Shown piece after piece: positions 1 to 10,278 of a DNA stretch of 64,000 nt. The translations under genes were made by a program, and so were the position numbers. Numbering within the stretch: position 1 is the stretch's first letter; every line of letters starts with the position of its first letter. Source of the stretch: Brachionus manjavacas (taxonomy: Eukaryota; Rotifera; Eurotatoria; Ploima; Brachionidae); contig JAHQIY010000007.1 of assembly GCA_019054805.1 (NCBI GenBank), positions 4,779,501 through 4,843,500 of the forward strand, read 5' to 3'. Below the pieces are notes generated by a model that was given only the letters and a program-made list of their open reading frames with translations, was not told the DNA's origin and made no database searches.

Positions 1-354
1 TTAGCTGAACAAGCCTACACCCATCAAACTTTTGAAAAAAACAGTTTGCTTATATATATAAAATTCAAATAAAATAAACAATCTTTTATGCTTTTACAAT
101 TTTTATTTTTCAAGAATATATAATTTAATTAATTCAAAATTATTCAATTTTTTGTATAACATTTACTTTTTGCTCTAATTTATGTGTTTTTTCAATTTTT
201 TAAAAAATCAAAAATAACTTTTACAAATCCCAAAATTAACGCTAATGTGGCTGAAAGGAAGAATTAATATTCATTCCAAACAGCCAGGGGATTTTTCCCA
301 AATAATTTTTAAATAAATAAATAAATATATATAAAAAATAAATTTAAAAATTAT

Positions 355-425
355 TAACATGACTTGAAAATAAAAAAAATTTAACTCATCGACTTGACTT
401 ATAAAAACAACTCTGCATCAAACGT
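355..425. repeat. Possible terminus of an AGTC-rich hAT-like MITE
   Basis: On the minus strand this reads CAGAGTTGTTTTTATAAGTC, close to the terminus of the element at 11271-11641. The other end was not found, so this may be a fragment. Confidence 0.35.
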
Positions 426-698
426 CATCAAACATCAAACGTCAAACGAGTTGAAAAATATATTTTAAAATCAGCTTCTTGTGGTGTTATGGTAAAACTT
501 GAAACAGGAAATAAGCCTTTCATCATAAAAACTTCAAAAATATTACATCAATTGCTTCATTAATTCTCGCATTAACATGGATAAACTCTAGCCCAAGATA
601 TTTCAATTGAAATAAATAAATAAATTTACCAAAAAATTAAGCAAATTTATTTCCAACAAATTTTTTTTAAATATTTATTATTATTTTTTATTTATTTG

Positions 699-3215
699 TT
701 TTCTGTACCGAGCTAGGGCTCATTCAGATTAAATTTAAAAAAATAAAAATAAAGTAACTAAGCCAAAAAAAAAAACATGAAAGTTAAGAAGACATATATT
801 GAAATAGATTGTTGCATGAGGCACATGTTTACATAGTTCAAGCTTTAGGAAAAAAAGAGGAAATAGTAAGGTAGCAATTATGAATTGCTTGTAGTTTATT
901 GATATTATTTTATGAAAATGAATTCATGATAGGAAAAGAATAGTCTAAAATTGATCCGACTAAAGATTTCTATAAATTTCCTAGTGTGTTTTGATTGAGA
1001 CCCCATTTTTTGTTTGACAATATCTTAAAAATATTTAGCCTTTTGTTGCAGCGTTCTTTAATTTCGTCTACCAGTATATTATATTTTAACTTAGAATCAA
1101 ATTTAATACCAAGAAACTTGATTTCTTTTTGGCTCACTATTCTGTTTTCATAAATTTTTAAGTTTAGATTATCACTCTGTTTTTTGTACCTAGAGAAGAC
1201 TACTGAACACGACTTTTCAACTGATATCTTCATTTTCCACTTAATAAGCCATTGTTCTAGTTCGTTGTTGTATTTACTAAATACAACAACATAAGATAAA
1301 TGATTTATCTTATTTTTAAGGTTTCCCTTTTTGTTAAAAATGAAGAGTGTAACTAGATTATCTGCGAAAAGCAGAGAGTATTCATTATTTGTCTTACTTC
1401 TTTTGGGGATGTCATTAATACAGTACGTTTCTGAAATAAGTTGACAGCTCGCTTAAGCACATGCTCAAGAGCTGCGCTAGGTTGTTAAATTCGCTTGAGC
1501 ATATGCTCTAAGATTGTGCTAGAACAAAAAAAATGTTCTAGAGCATGTTCAAGTATCCACTAATTGTGTCAATTTTTTTATCATATGGCAATAGGGAAAG
1601 TTATATATAATTTAATTAATTATGTTAATTTTTGCAATAATTTATTTAAAATACTTGCGAAGAAAAATAAATGTTCTAGAGCTGCTTAAGCAGACAAGAG
1701 AAAGTGCTTAAGCAATGCTTTAGAGCTGCTTGTGCAGTGCTCTAAAAACTGTCAACTTATTTCTGAAACGTAATGTATATATACCAAATAAAAGAGAACT
1801 AACTACTGAGCCTTGAGGAACACCTGCAGTTATTTGATATTCTTCGCACAGGTGATCATTCACATTTACCTTAAATGTCCTATAATCTAAAAAGGATCTA
1901 ATCCAGCTAGTCAAGTAATGATGTGGATTCATTTTAATCAATTTAAAAACTAAACCTTCTTGACAAACCCTATCAAAGGCTTTAAAAGTATCAAAAAACA
2001 GACCACCAGCTTTTTTTTTCTATTAAATGATTCCAGAATTTTTAAAAAGAAAAGATTATCTGATGTTCGCCGATGTTTCCTAAATCCAGATTGCTCCTAG
2101 ATAAAGACTCAATTTTGTTCCAATAAATTGTATAATCTTGAATATACTATTCATTCCAGTAACTTTCCTAAACAACTCGTTATAATAATTGGTCTAATAA
2201 TTGGTCATTAAAAATTAAAGGATCTTGTAAAGTAGAGGCCTTTTTTGTATCATTTTAATGTTAGAAGTTTTCCACGCTTTCGGGACTTTACCTATTCTAA
2301 GAGATAAATTAAAAAGTTATATGATTTCTATTAATGAATTTCTAGGTAATTTTTTATCATTAAAGTATGAATTCAGTCAGGTCCTGATGCAGCTTTATTT
2401 TTCAATCTTTTTAAAGCTATAATTAATTCATTGATTCATAATTTCTAAAGAATTCAGAGTTAGAATTAAGTATTTCGAAATCTTTCTCAGGATCAATTAA
2501 ATAAGAATTAGGACTAAATATTGAAAATAAGAGTTCTCCGAAGCATTTTCCCTTTTCTTCATTAGTTTTGAATTCCTTGTCATTTAAAATCAAATTTGGA
2601 ATTAAATTTGATCCTTTTTTTTGAGCTAAATTTATTTATTTTTTCCAAAAAGGTCTACTTGTCAGTGGGTTTGTTCCCATCTTCTCGATGAAATCAAACC
2701 AATTTTGATTCCAGAATTTTTTTAAAGAGGCCTTTAACTCAAATGTAAGTTTATTAAGCTTATGATTGAGCTTTAGACAGCGAGTATTTTGGAAGTTTCA
2801 TTGATACCTCATAGAAATTGATGTTTCGATTTGAAAATGGTTACATGTCATGTCTTGACTATTTAGGATATGAAGTCGGTAATTTTCTCAATAAATGAAG
2901 ATGAAACTAAAATAAGATCAAGAATTTAAAAGTTATTCTTATAAAAAATATTGAAAGTAGGATGTTTATCATTGACTACTGAAAAGTCTAACTCATTGAT
3001 TATTCTTTCCAACATTATACCGTTTTCATTTTCCCATACGCCGCCTATTTGTTTTGTTCTAGTTTCATTAAATAATTCCTTTTAAGGGTACGTAAAAATA
3101 TTTCTTCTTTCTAAAATTAATTGAAGTGGTTCTATTAGAGCTGTTCCTAGTGTGATTAGAATTTCCATTGAAAACTTTATGGATAAAAATGAAATTCTTT
3201 TTATGGCTCTATGTT
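699..3215 (-). mobile_element. Decayed non-LTR retrotransposon (endonuclease + reverse transcriptase)
   Basis: Read on the minus strand, broken frames give the parts of a LINE polyprotein in order. About 3200-2820 is the end of an APE-type endonuclease (NDKHPTFN, then ILDLILVSS). About 2780-1990 carries the linker and RT start (LKNKAASGPD). The RT core has AGVPQGSVVSSLLF near 1800-1830. About 1420-970 holds an F-A-D-N version of the FADD box and the KFLGIKFDSKL thumb motif. The 3' untranslated part runs to about 699 and ends in an A/T tail; the same 3' end is seen at 17083. Stops and frameshifts interrupt it throughout, and the second catalytic Asp of the FADD box is Asn, so it is dead. The endonuclease N-terminus is missing or unrecognisable. 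A Jockey/CR1-like clade is likely, but the clade call is inference. A MITE interrupts the RT at 1421-1775. Confidence 0.85.
1421..1775. mobile_element. TA-flanked MITE inserted in the RT gene
   Basis: The 355-bp element has 27-bp terminal inverted repeats beginning CAGTACGTTTC (left, 1421-1447) and ending at 1775 (right arm 1749-1775), with two mismatches. It is flanked by TA at 1419-1420 and 1776-1777, as in Tc1/mariner insertions. It has no coding capacity. The interior carries repeated GCTTAAGCA / GAGCATGCTC-like words near both ends, resembling subterminal repeats. Removing the element plus one TA joins the two halves of the RT reading frame exactly. Confidence 0.85.
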
Positions 3216-3485
3216 AGAAACAATCAAGATTAAGGCATTTTAGGAGTGAATTTAGTTTATTGAAGTCATCAACACTTAACACTTCATATTTGATGTAAAG
3301 AAGTTTGGGAATAGTGTTGTTATTCGTCTGCAAAGCTCTTTTTGGAAAATAAATATATAAAAACACACTATAGTCAAAATGAAGCAAAATAAATGAGGAA
3401 TAAAACTGTGATTTAACTCGGTGAGATAATTAAAAAAGGCGATTAATCGAAAATTTTGTTTTAAGAAAGCCAACAAGTTTTTGTA

Positions 3486-4322
3486 CAGTGGTGATTCACT
3501 ACATGGATTTTACCAAATTTTACGTATAATGACTTTTGTAAAAAATAATAAATTTACGAAAACTTATATTAATTTACGAAAATTTACATTAATTTACGAA
3601 CATTTACATTAATTTACGTAAAATATTGTAAACATTTGTAAAACCAAAAAAGGCCTAAAAAAGTTTAAATAAATGCAATTTTTAGTAAAATTTTCAATTT
3701 TTTTCGTTTTTGCTTTTGAAAAGATTCAAAAAATTTTTCTGTACTTACGTAGATTTAGGTAAGATTCAATTTTAATATTGGTAAAAATAATTTGAGAAAA
3801 AATAGTAAAAAAAACTAAAAAATTCTTGGAAAATTTATTAAATTTTATAATTTTTATCATCTAATTTGGTTATTTTGTTTATTTTTGTTGTTTTGTTTGT
3901 CCTTCTTAGGACAATTTTGAGCTCTATTCCAAGCTTTAAAAATGCTTTGAATCGTTATCCTGATGTAATTTAAAATTTAATAAATTTAACAAAAATTTAG
4001 TTTTTTTTTTTTAAATTATTTTTATCAATATTAAGATTGAATTTTACCTAAATCTACGAAAATAAAGTTAAATTTTTGAATCTTTTCAAAAGCAAAAACG
4101 TAAAAAATTGAAAATTTTACTAAAAAATTGCATTTATTCAAACTTTTTTTGGCCTTTTTTGGTTTTACAAATGTTTAAAATATTTTACGTAAATTAATAT
4201 AAGTTTTCGTAATTTACTATTTTTTACAAAAGTCATTTTACGTAAAATTTGGTAAACTTTTTTATTATAATTTTGTACTTTTTTATTATACAGTGGTGAT
4301 TCCATGTAGCGAATCACCACTG
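3486..4322. mobile_element. 837-bp foldback element with CAGTGGTGATT ends
   Basis: Both ends carry CAGTGGTGATTC inverted repeats and are flanked by TA (3484-3485 and 4323-4324). Almost the whole left half recurs inverted in the right half: TTTTACGTA, the ATTAATTTACG runs, the AAAAGGCC block and TCTTTTCAAAAGCAAAAACG all have partners. The transcript would therefore fold into one long hairpin. The right end carries an extra internal copy of the terminus (4291-4322), itself a palindrome. The TA target and the CAGTG end suggest a Tc1/mariner-type non-autonomous element. No ORF of note. Confidence 0.8.
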
Positions 4323-4329
4323 TATAATA

Positions 4330-5002
4330 AAAAAGTAATTCAATCACTGAATTAGTGGTGACTTGTCATAAATTTGCCACCAAGCTTACTGACATCTAAA
4401 AATTTATTTTAGATTGTTGTGATTTTTGTTATCTGTCAATGTTTTTAGGACTTAAAGTGTAGGTTTCGACCATTTAATAGCAGATCCGCATTAAAACATT
4501 AAATATTCAAACATTTACTTTTATCTTTATTTAATTAAACTGCAACAAAAAAGAGCAACAAAAAAAAAACTAAAATTTTTCTTTATATAATTTTAAAGTA
4601 AAAGATGAGTTAAATAATTTAAAATGAACTTATTTAAATTTAAGACCAAGTGTTTTAGCAGGAAAATTTACAAAATAGAAAGAAAAGAAGAAAGATAACA
4701 AAAGAAAAGAAAATAAGTGAGAAAAAAAATGAGAAAAAAGAACATTGTACTGGCTCACGTTTGCATTAGAACAAAGCTTAGCATTTGGCGCTGGCCGTAT
4801 TTGAATTAGGAAGAGACGCTCGGAACCTCGGAGCGATGACACTCTCTCAGCACACTTTCACTCACTCAAATACATTTTTTTAGAAATAGAAGATTTAGAA
4901 ACAAACAGATTCAATGTGCTTCACATTCGGAAGGAATAGATATAAAAAAATTTTTCAAAACAATTTTTTTTCTTCATTTTGACTTGCAATTTTGGTGCTA
5001 GC
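4330..5002. other. Intergenic, downstream of importin alpha
   Basis: Mostly A/T-rich. A more balanced block at about 4790-4860 (CTCGGAACCTCGGAGCGATG) stands out, but it matches no RNA or protein motif I recognise; it may be importin 3' UTR. I see no gene here. Confidence 0.4.
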
Positions 5003-6547
5003 TTAAAACTCAAATTTAGGCTGTTGGCCGGTGGCGCCGAACGTGTACTCATTTTCGTTCATGTTCTCGGGCAACTCTTCCACATCCTCCGTAAAATACT
5101 TGTCTATCAATTCGAAGGCCAGCTTGTAGATCTCTTCGTTGCGGTGGTTCTGCAGGTCCTCGATTTTGTCCAAGCCTCCGCACTCCTCTATCTGCGAGGT
5201 CACCGACACCAAGTCGTCGTGACTGGAAGCGGCCAATTTGAGAATGTTGCTGAGCGCGTCCATCACAACAGCCAGCACCTGGGGGTCGTCAATGCTCAAC
5301 GCCTGACAAAGCGGGCTAATGGCGCCGTGCTGCAGCACATACGCCACCTGCTCCTTGTTGCCGCTCAGACTCAAATTGTTGACGCACCACGCGGCCTCGC
5401 GCTTCGTGGCCAAGTCGCCGCGCGACAGCAAATGAATCACTTGGGGCATGAGTCCCGTGTCGATGACGGCCTGCACCTGGGCCTTGGTGCCCGCCGTGAT
5501 GTTCGACAAAAACCACACGGCCTCCTTGTTTATCTTGGGCTTGGGGTGGTTGAGCAGCGCGTGAAAGTACTTGAGCGCGTCCTTGTCCAGCACTTCCTGG
5601 GTCTGCAGGTCGGTGCCGGTGACAATGTTGCCGACGGCTCGCAGCGCCGCGGTCACCACCTTGACCTCGGAGTGGCCGAGCAGAGGCACCAAGTAGGGCA
5701 CGAAGCCGGCGTCGATCACCATCTGAATGATGTTGTTGCCGGCGTCGGTCAAGTACGAAATGGCCCACACCGTGTCCACCAGGATGTTGGTGTCCAGATT
5801 TTGGATGAGAAAGGCGAGCGCGGGCAGCAGCTTTTGGATGGTGTCGATGGGCGGCGGCGGCTCCTTGCTCCGGCACAGATTCACAATCACCCAGGTCACA
5901 TTTCTCAGAAACGACATGGGTATGTCCGGATTGATGAACTTGAGCAGTGGGTCGACAGCGCCCAGGTTGATGACGAGGTCGCGGCACTGCGGACCGTCGC
6001 CGATTATGTTGCCCAGCGCCCACACCGCCTGCTCGCACACATTTTGTTGCGGCGAGCTCAGCAGCCGCAAAAAGTGCTCGACAGCGCCGGCCAAAACCAC
6101 CGCTTGGGTCTGAGGTGAAGTTCCTGATGCTATGTTGGTGAGGGCCCATGCGGCCTCGAACTGCAGATTGGGCTGGTCGTCCTGGGTCAAACAGTCGACC
6201 AAAATGGGCAGCATGTTCGCTTCGATGAACTGGTCTATGGGCGGATTTTTGTCGCTTGACAAAAGCTTGCGGGCCGACTGCACTGCGTTCAGTTTGAGTG
6301 TGGCATCGGTGCTTTGAGAGTTGGCCAGGATTTCTTTGATGGAAAATTGACGCTGGGCAGCGTCGTCCTCGTGCTCGTTGCTCTGGCTGGAGATTTGGTT
6401 GTCCAAAGTGATGTTCCGCTTTTTGAGCACGGTGTCCTCTTTTTTTGTCTTTCGCAGTTGAACGGAACTTTCTTGGCGTCGGCGCCTACATTCCTCCGGG
6501 TCCTTGCCCAAGTATTTGTACTCTTTGAGACGGCCTTTTTCCTCCAT
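5003..6547 (-). CDS. KPNA4-like: Importin subunit alpha-3/4 type (karyopherin alpha)
   Basis: A single 514-codon exon. It encodes the adaptor that binds classical nuclear localisation signals and hands cargo to importin beta for passage through the nuclear pore. Residues about 5-45 form the importin-beta-binding domain, with RRRR at 21-24 and a KKRN end. About ten armadillo repeats follow, with the Trp/Asn ladder ([32 protein letters not shown]). The C-terminal [11 protein letters not shown] and the [15 protein letters not shown] stretch match the KPNA3/KPNA4 (alpha-3) class rather than the alpha-1 or alpha-2 class. Length and domain content are normal. Unusually, it is intronless and far richer in G+C than its neighbours. 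A 3' splice-like site (AAAAACAG) 11 bases before the ATG suggests a 5'-UTR intron. Long frames on both strands inside it are shadows. Confidence 0.97.
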   Translation of the reverse strand: MEEKGRLKEYKYLGKDPEECRRRRQESSVQLRKTKKEDTVLKKRNITLDNQISSQSNEHEDDAAQRQFSIKEILANSQSTDATLKLNAVQSARKLLSSDKNPPIDQFIEANMLPILVDCLTQDDQPNLQFEAAWALTNIASGTSPQTQAVVLAGAVEHFLRLLSSPQQNVCEQAVWALGNIIGDGPQCRDLVINLGAVDPLLKFINPDIPMSFLRNVTWVIVNLCRSKEPPPPIDTIQKLLPALAFLIQNLDTNILVDTVWAISYLTDAGNNIIQMVIDAGFVPYLVPLLGHSEVKVVTAALRAVGNIVTGTDLQTQEVLDKDALKYFHALLNHPKPKINKEAVWFLSNITAGTKAQVQAVIDTGLMPQVIHLLSRGDLATKREAAWCVNNLSLSGNKEQVAYVLQHGAISPLCQALSIDDPQVLAVVMDALSNILKLAASSHDDLVSVTSQIEECGGLDKIEDLQNHRNEEIYKLAFELIDKYFTEDVEELPENMNENEYTFGATGQQPKFEF

Positions 6548-6649
6548 TCTTTTAAATCTGTTTTTAAAATTAGAAAAAAAAATAAATATTTTGCCTATAG
6601 TCTAATTCTAATTGTCGAGTTTTTTTGATTGTGTAAGACTTGTAGGGGA

Positions 6650-7167
6650 GGGGGTTGCTGAAAATTTAGTGCAGTAAAATGTTCCATTAGCATATTTGTG
6701 TAATGGTGAGATGCTTTTTCGGGGCGCTCATGCTTTTAGAAATTTGGAGAATAGAGTAGAAAATGAGTCTTATGTGCGCCTGAAATTTGTTTATGATTAG
6801 AAAATAAAATATGATTGTGCACGGTTCATAATAAGTTTTGATCACTCTTCTATACTTGTAATCTTATCATTTTGTTTTTATTCTAAATGCAAAATTAAGT
6901 TAACAAATGTATTGATTGTGACACGACTTAAAATTTGTCTTAACGATCGAAATTCGACTGAATAATAGCAAAATTAATTATTTAAATTAAAAAACATTAA
7001 TATTTAAATTAAATATTTTATTCAATTTTTTTAGAAAACACTAAAACTTTGTCTTTTTTATTGCATTTTATTTTTAATTTTTTTTTACATCGCCTTTAAG
7101 GCGTTCATTAAAATAAATAATAATAATTTCAAAATCACTACTTTCTTTTTTTAAAGGACGAGGGCTT
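6650..7167. other. Intergenic, presumed upstream region of importin alpha
   Basis: A/T-rich with homopolymer runs. A short CGCCTTTAAGGCG palindrome lies near 7090. No gene or promoter motif can be called with confidence. Confidence 0.3.
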
Positions 7168-7696
7168 TTTGACGCATAAAAAATTAAACCATCGCATAAT
7201 GAATAAAAAATTAAGATTATTTTAAGTTTTTCTTTATCGCATATTTTTTTTTATTAAAGCATAAAAAATCTTGTCCAAGGTAATTCGTAACTCGGCCTCG
7301 ACGAGAGAAAAAAAGAAAAGACCTTTCATAAAAACTTTTCTATAGAAGCTCAAGTATCTAAATTGGCTCCATTATCTGAAGTGGCTCAAGTTACTGCAGC
7401 AGATCATCTTGATCAATTTGATCAAGTTTATGAGGTCTTTCAAAATTCAGAAGCTGTTGAACCGACAAATAAATGAGGTCGTCCAACTATACTCAAGGCT
7501 AACGTTGAACTTAGTAATACTGATGAAACTCAAGTTAAAGAAAAGAGGTGGTCGACCACCAAAGGCCAAGTCAGCTTTGAATATTGATTAAGTTATGTTT
7601 TTTTATGCTATAGCTTTTTTTATAGTTATTAATTTTTTAATAACAATTTTTTTTTATAGTTATTAATTTTTAATTAATTTTTTTTTATGCGTCAAA
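7168..7696. mobile_element. TIR element carrying a broken AT-hook ORF
   Basis: TTTGACGCATAAAAAA at 7168 recurs inverted at 7681-7696, bounding about 529 bp. Inside, on the plus strand, about 7330-7590 encodes a frameshifted protein: an open stretch (EAQVSKLAPLSEVAQVTAAD...), a stop where an AT-hook arginine would be expected just before GRP, then a shift into KKRGGRPPKAK, a second AT-hook. It looks like the end of a DNA-binding protein carried by the element and now decayed. The family is unassigned and no target-site duplication was found. Confidence 0.5.
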
Positions 7697-8041
7697 TACA
7701 TTTTTTCTTTTTTAAATTTTTTTTTCAATCTAAGATCCTATTTTTATTGTATTTAGTGTGTTTTTTGCTTATTTGATAGACAAAAATTTGTTTGTATTTA
7801 TATCGCTTTATTTAAAATTTAAATAATTGATTTTCTTGTATTCTATACACCCAGATTTTCTTATTTTTTTTATTTACTTGAACCACGACTTTTTACTGTA
7901 CTGCTTTAAATGTAGTTAAAATTTTAAATATTAACATTAAAAATATTAAGTTAAAATTTTACAGAACAGAATGAATAATAATTGTCGAAATTACAGAAAA
8001 TGACTATTCAAATTAGAGATTTTTTCAATGCATCCTTATTA

Positions 8042-8127
8042 CAGTGGTGATTTGCTTTTTGTATTTTACGTAAAATTACGTAAATTTACGTAAATTTTTG
8101 TAAAATACAAAAAGCAAATCACCACTG
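8042..8127. mobile_element. 86-bp perfectly palindromic MITE
   Basis: CAGTGGTGATTTGC opens the element and its exact reverse complement closes it. The 28-base arms match without mismatch around a TACGTAAA-rich loop. It is flanked by TA (8040-8041 and 8128-8129). The end sequence is shared with the foldback at 3486-4322, so the two appear to belong to one family. Confidence 0.8.
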
Positions 8128-8224
8128 TACTTTTGTTATAAATTTTTATTTGATGTATCAAACAATCAAATTATTTAAAAAAAAAGAGAAATATTACATA
8201 AAAAGTATAAAAAGGAAAAACAAT

Positions 8225-8560
8225 TAAAAAAATTTTTTTTACAACTTTATAACATAGCTTTACGACAAGCCAAAACTCTTTTTAGCACTTGATAAACTTC
8301 TGCACGAATTCTTTCGAAAGTTTTAGGAGCTCGTTGTGAAGAACATTTTTTAGTTGTTCAATTGTGGTAATCTGACCAATTTGTCATTCATAGATGACCA
8401 TGAATTCTCTATTGGATTGAGATCAAGTGATCTAGCGCACCATGGTTAGGAAATCTATATTGTGGTCATCAAACCAATCATTCACAAAATGAGCTCTATG
8501 TGCTGAAGCGCCTTCTTGCTCAAAATGGTATTCCGCATCATTAAAAAGCTTCATTAGAGG
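8225..8560 (-). pseudogene. Tc1/mariner transposase remnant
   Basis: Minus-strand translation gives FEQEGASAHRAHFVNDWF followed, after a stop and a frameshift, by DLNPIENSW. These are the C-terminal DDE-domain signatures of Tc1/mariner transposases (QDGAxxHxA...W, then SPDLNPIENxW). The second catalytic Asp position reads Glu, and stops interrupt the rest. It lies about 100 bp from the palindromic MITE at 8042-8127 and could be related to it, which is inference. Confidence 0.75.
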
Positions 8561-8569
8561 CTTTTCAAA

Positions 8570-9330
8570 AGCCCTAATTTCGATAGATTTTCTTTTAAAT
8601 GACCAAGAGACGAGTCGACAGCTTCACTAAACAGTCTAGCTGAAATCGACCTTGTGGTTAAAAGATCTTGCACAGGACATACAAGATGGTACACTGTCTA
8701 AAGAAAAAGTTAGGCAAGCTATTTTTGGCAAAATCAGAAAAATAAAGAACAATAATAGTCGATAGCAATAATAGTCTCTTTGTTGATTTTGAGAAATATC
8801 TTAAGATGATTAAGAAGGATTTATAGATTTTTCATCTGGAAACAAATCTAATTGAACTGCTTAGTGTTCAAAGGGATCATAGTCTCGCAGTACCCAAGTA
8901 ACCTAGTCACTATAAAAATCATCATCATCATCATCAATAATTCTCTGCAACAAATATATCTTCTTCGCTTATTTTGATATTTTCTGAGACCACAATTTTA
9001 TTATTTTCATATATCATGCAAAAGTCTCACATCAATTTATTTCTTTTTTATTAAGATTTCATCATTCATTTAAAATTTTTGCTGTAAAATTTAAATTTAT
9101 CAAAACCATTTCGAGATCTTAATCAGATATACTTAATGTACTTAATATACTTAGTTTTGGAAATGTCACTGTCTATTCTCACTATCTGAGATCTATTTTC
9201 AAAATACTTTGAAAGAAGGCCAAGAGAACAATATAAAAACCATAGCGAAAATGTTTTAAATATAATAAATTTGAGTCTATAACATCAAAAGCTTTTCTAA
9301 AGTTAATTAACAAATATAATTAAATGAATA
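8570..9330. other. Intergenic, no recognisable gene
   Basis: A/T-rich sequence with a short ATC repeat (about 8920-8940). It may include more of the mariner remnant, but no motif is legible. Confidence 0.3.
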
Positions 9331-9339
9331 TCTAAAATT

Positions 9340-9640
9340 GATCCTATTGTAGATTTGTAAAAATTTCCTTATATTTAGGTATTAGGATATTATTTTTTGT
9401 TCGGTTAATCAATATATTAAAAAAAAGGGGCTAATTACTGAGTCTTGAGGGAAATATGCAGTTATCTGGTTATCATCACTAGTATGACCATTTACTATAT
9501 ACTATGAATTTACTCAACTCAATCTGACATAGTGAATTAATAAGGTTGTAAATTTATTTTAAAAGCGTGTTCATCAAATAATCATGAAAAATCGTGTCAA
9601 AAGGTTTTTATAAATTATTTAATAATAATTTGTCCCTTTT
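9340..9640 (-). mobile_element. Degenerate non-LTR RT fragment
   Basis: Minus-strand frames read NQITAYFPQDSVISP, a decayed version of the RT box AGVPQGSVLSP. The stretch at 9335-9375 resembles the equivalent segment of the element at 699-3215 (the TTGATCC...GATTT block). It is heavily mutated and truncated at both ends. Confidence 0.6.
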
Positions 9641-9644
9641 CTAT

Positions 9645-10278
9645 CCTAGAAGATAATTAAAGGTCTTTTACCATTGCACAAATTTTTTTTACCAAAATTA
9701 CAGAACGCAATAAAGAATTAAAATTAAAATTAAAATAATTTCCATATTAATGATTCTAAAAATAAATTAGTAAATATCAAGTGGATTATTTCTTGACTTC
9801 TCATTTTAATCGCTAGTTAAATAAATTTTATTTTAAAAAAATGAAAAAATAACTTAATTTTTTAAGAAATTTTTGAGAAATATAAATTTTTTTATTTTAC
9901 TATAAGCTGGTCGAACCCTAAGCTTTGAATCTAGATAAATTTGGTTCAAGTTTTTTTGGGATTCCAACACTCAGTCAAGATTTACAGTATAACAGTTGAA
10001 TTTTTATTCTTATTTTTTTGCGATTAAATATCAAAATTTTATAATATCTTTAAAAAAAAAATTGTCATTCTAAATCTTACAAATAATTTGTTTAACCTTT
10101 TATTAATTTGCTTGACTTTTTTAAATCCTCTCCTAATTTCATAAATAATATTTTTATATGCGTTTATATAATTTGAACGTTTTGCAACAAAATCATAAGA
10201 TAAATCACGTGATTTAATCAAATATAAAATTTTTTTGAGAGAATTTTATTCAATTAAAATTTTTGGTGCTGTTAAAAT
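9645..10278. other. Upstream region of the molybdenum hydroxylase gene
   Basis: A/T-rich with no coding signal. It should hold the promoter, but no TATA box or initiator can be singled out in this composition. Confidence 0.3.

Noticed and set aside
970-1233. A host gene of 87 codons
   Set aside because: The KFLGIKFDSKL motif and the match to 19423-19614 show it is the end of a retrotransposon RT.
4979-6149. Long open frames on the plus strand and in another minus frame over importin alpha
   Set aside because: They are by-products of the GC-rich importin sequence, are Arg/His/Gln-rich and lack any domain.
7409-7591. A stand-alone small gene ending in KKRGGRPPK
   Set aside because: Only the last part is meaningful; the better upstream frame is different, so this is a frameshifted remnant in a transposon.
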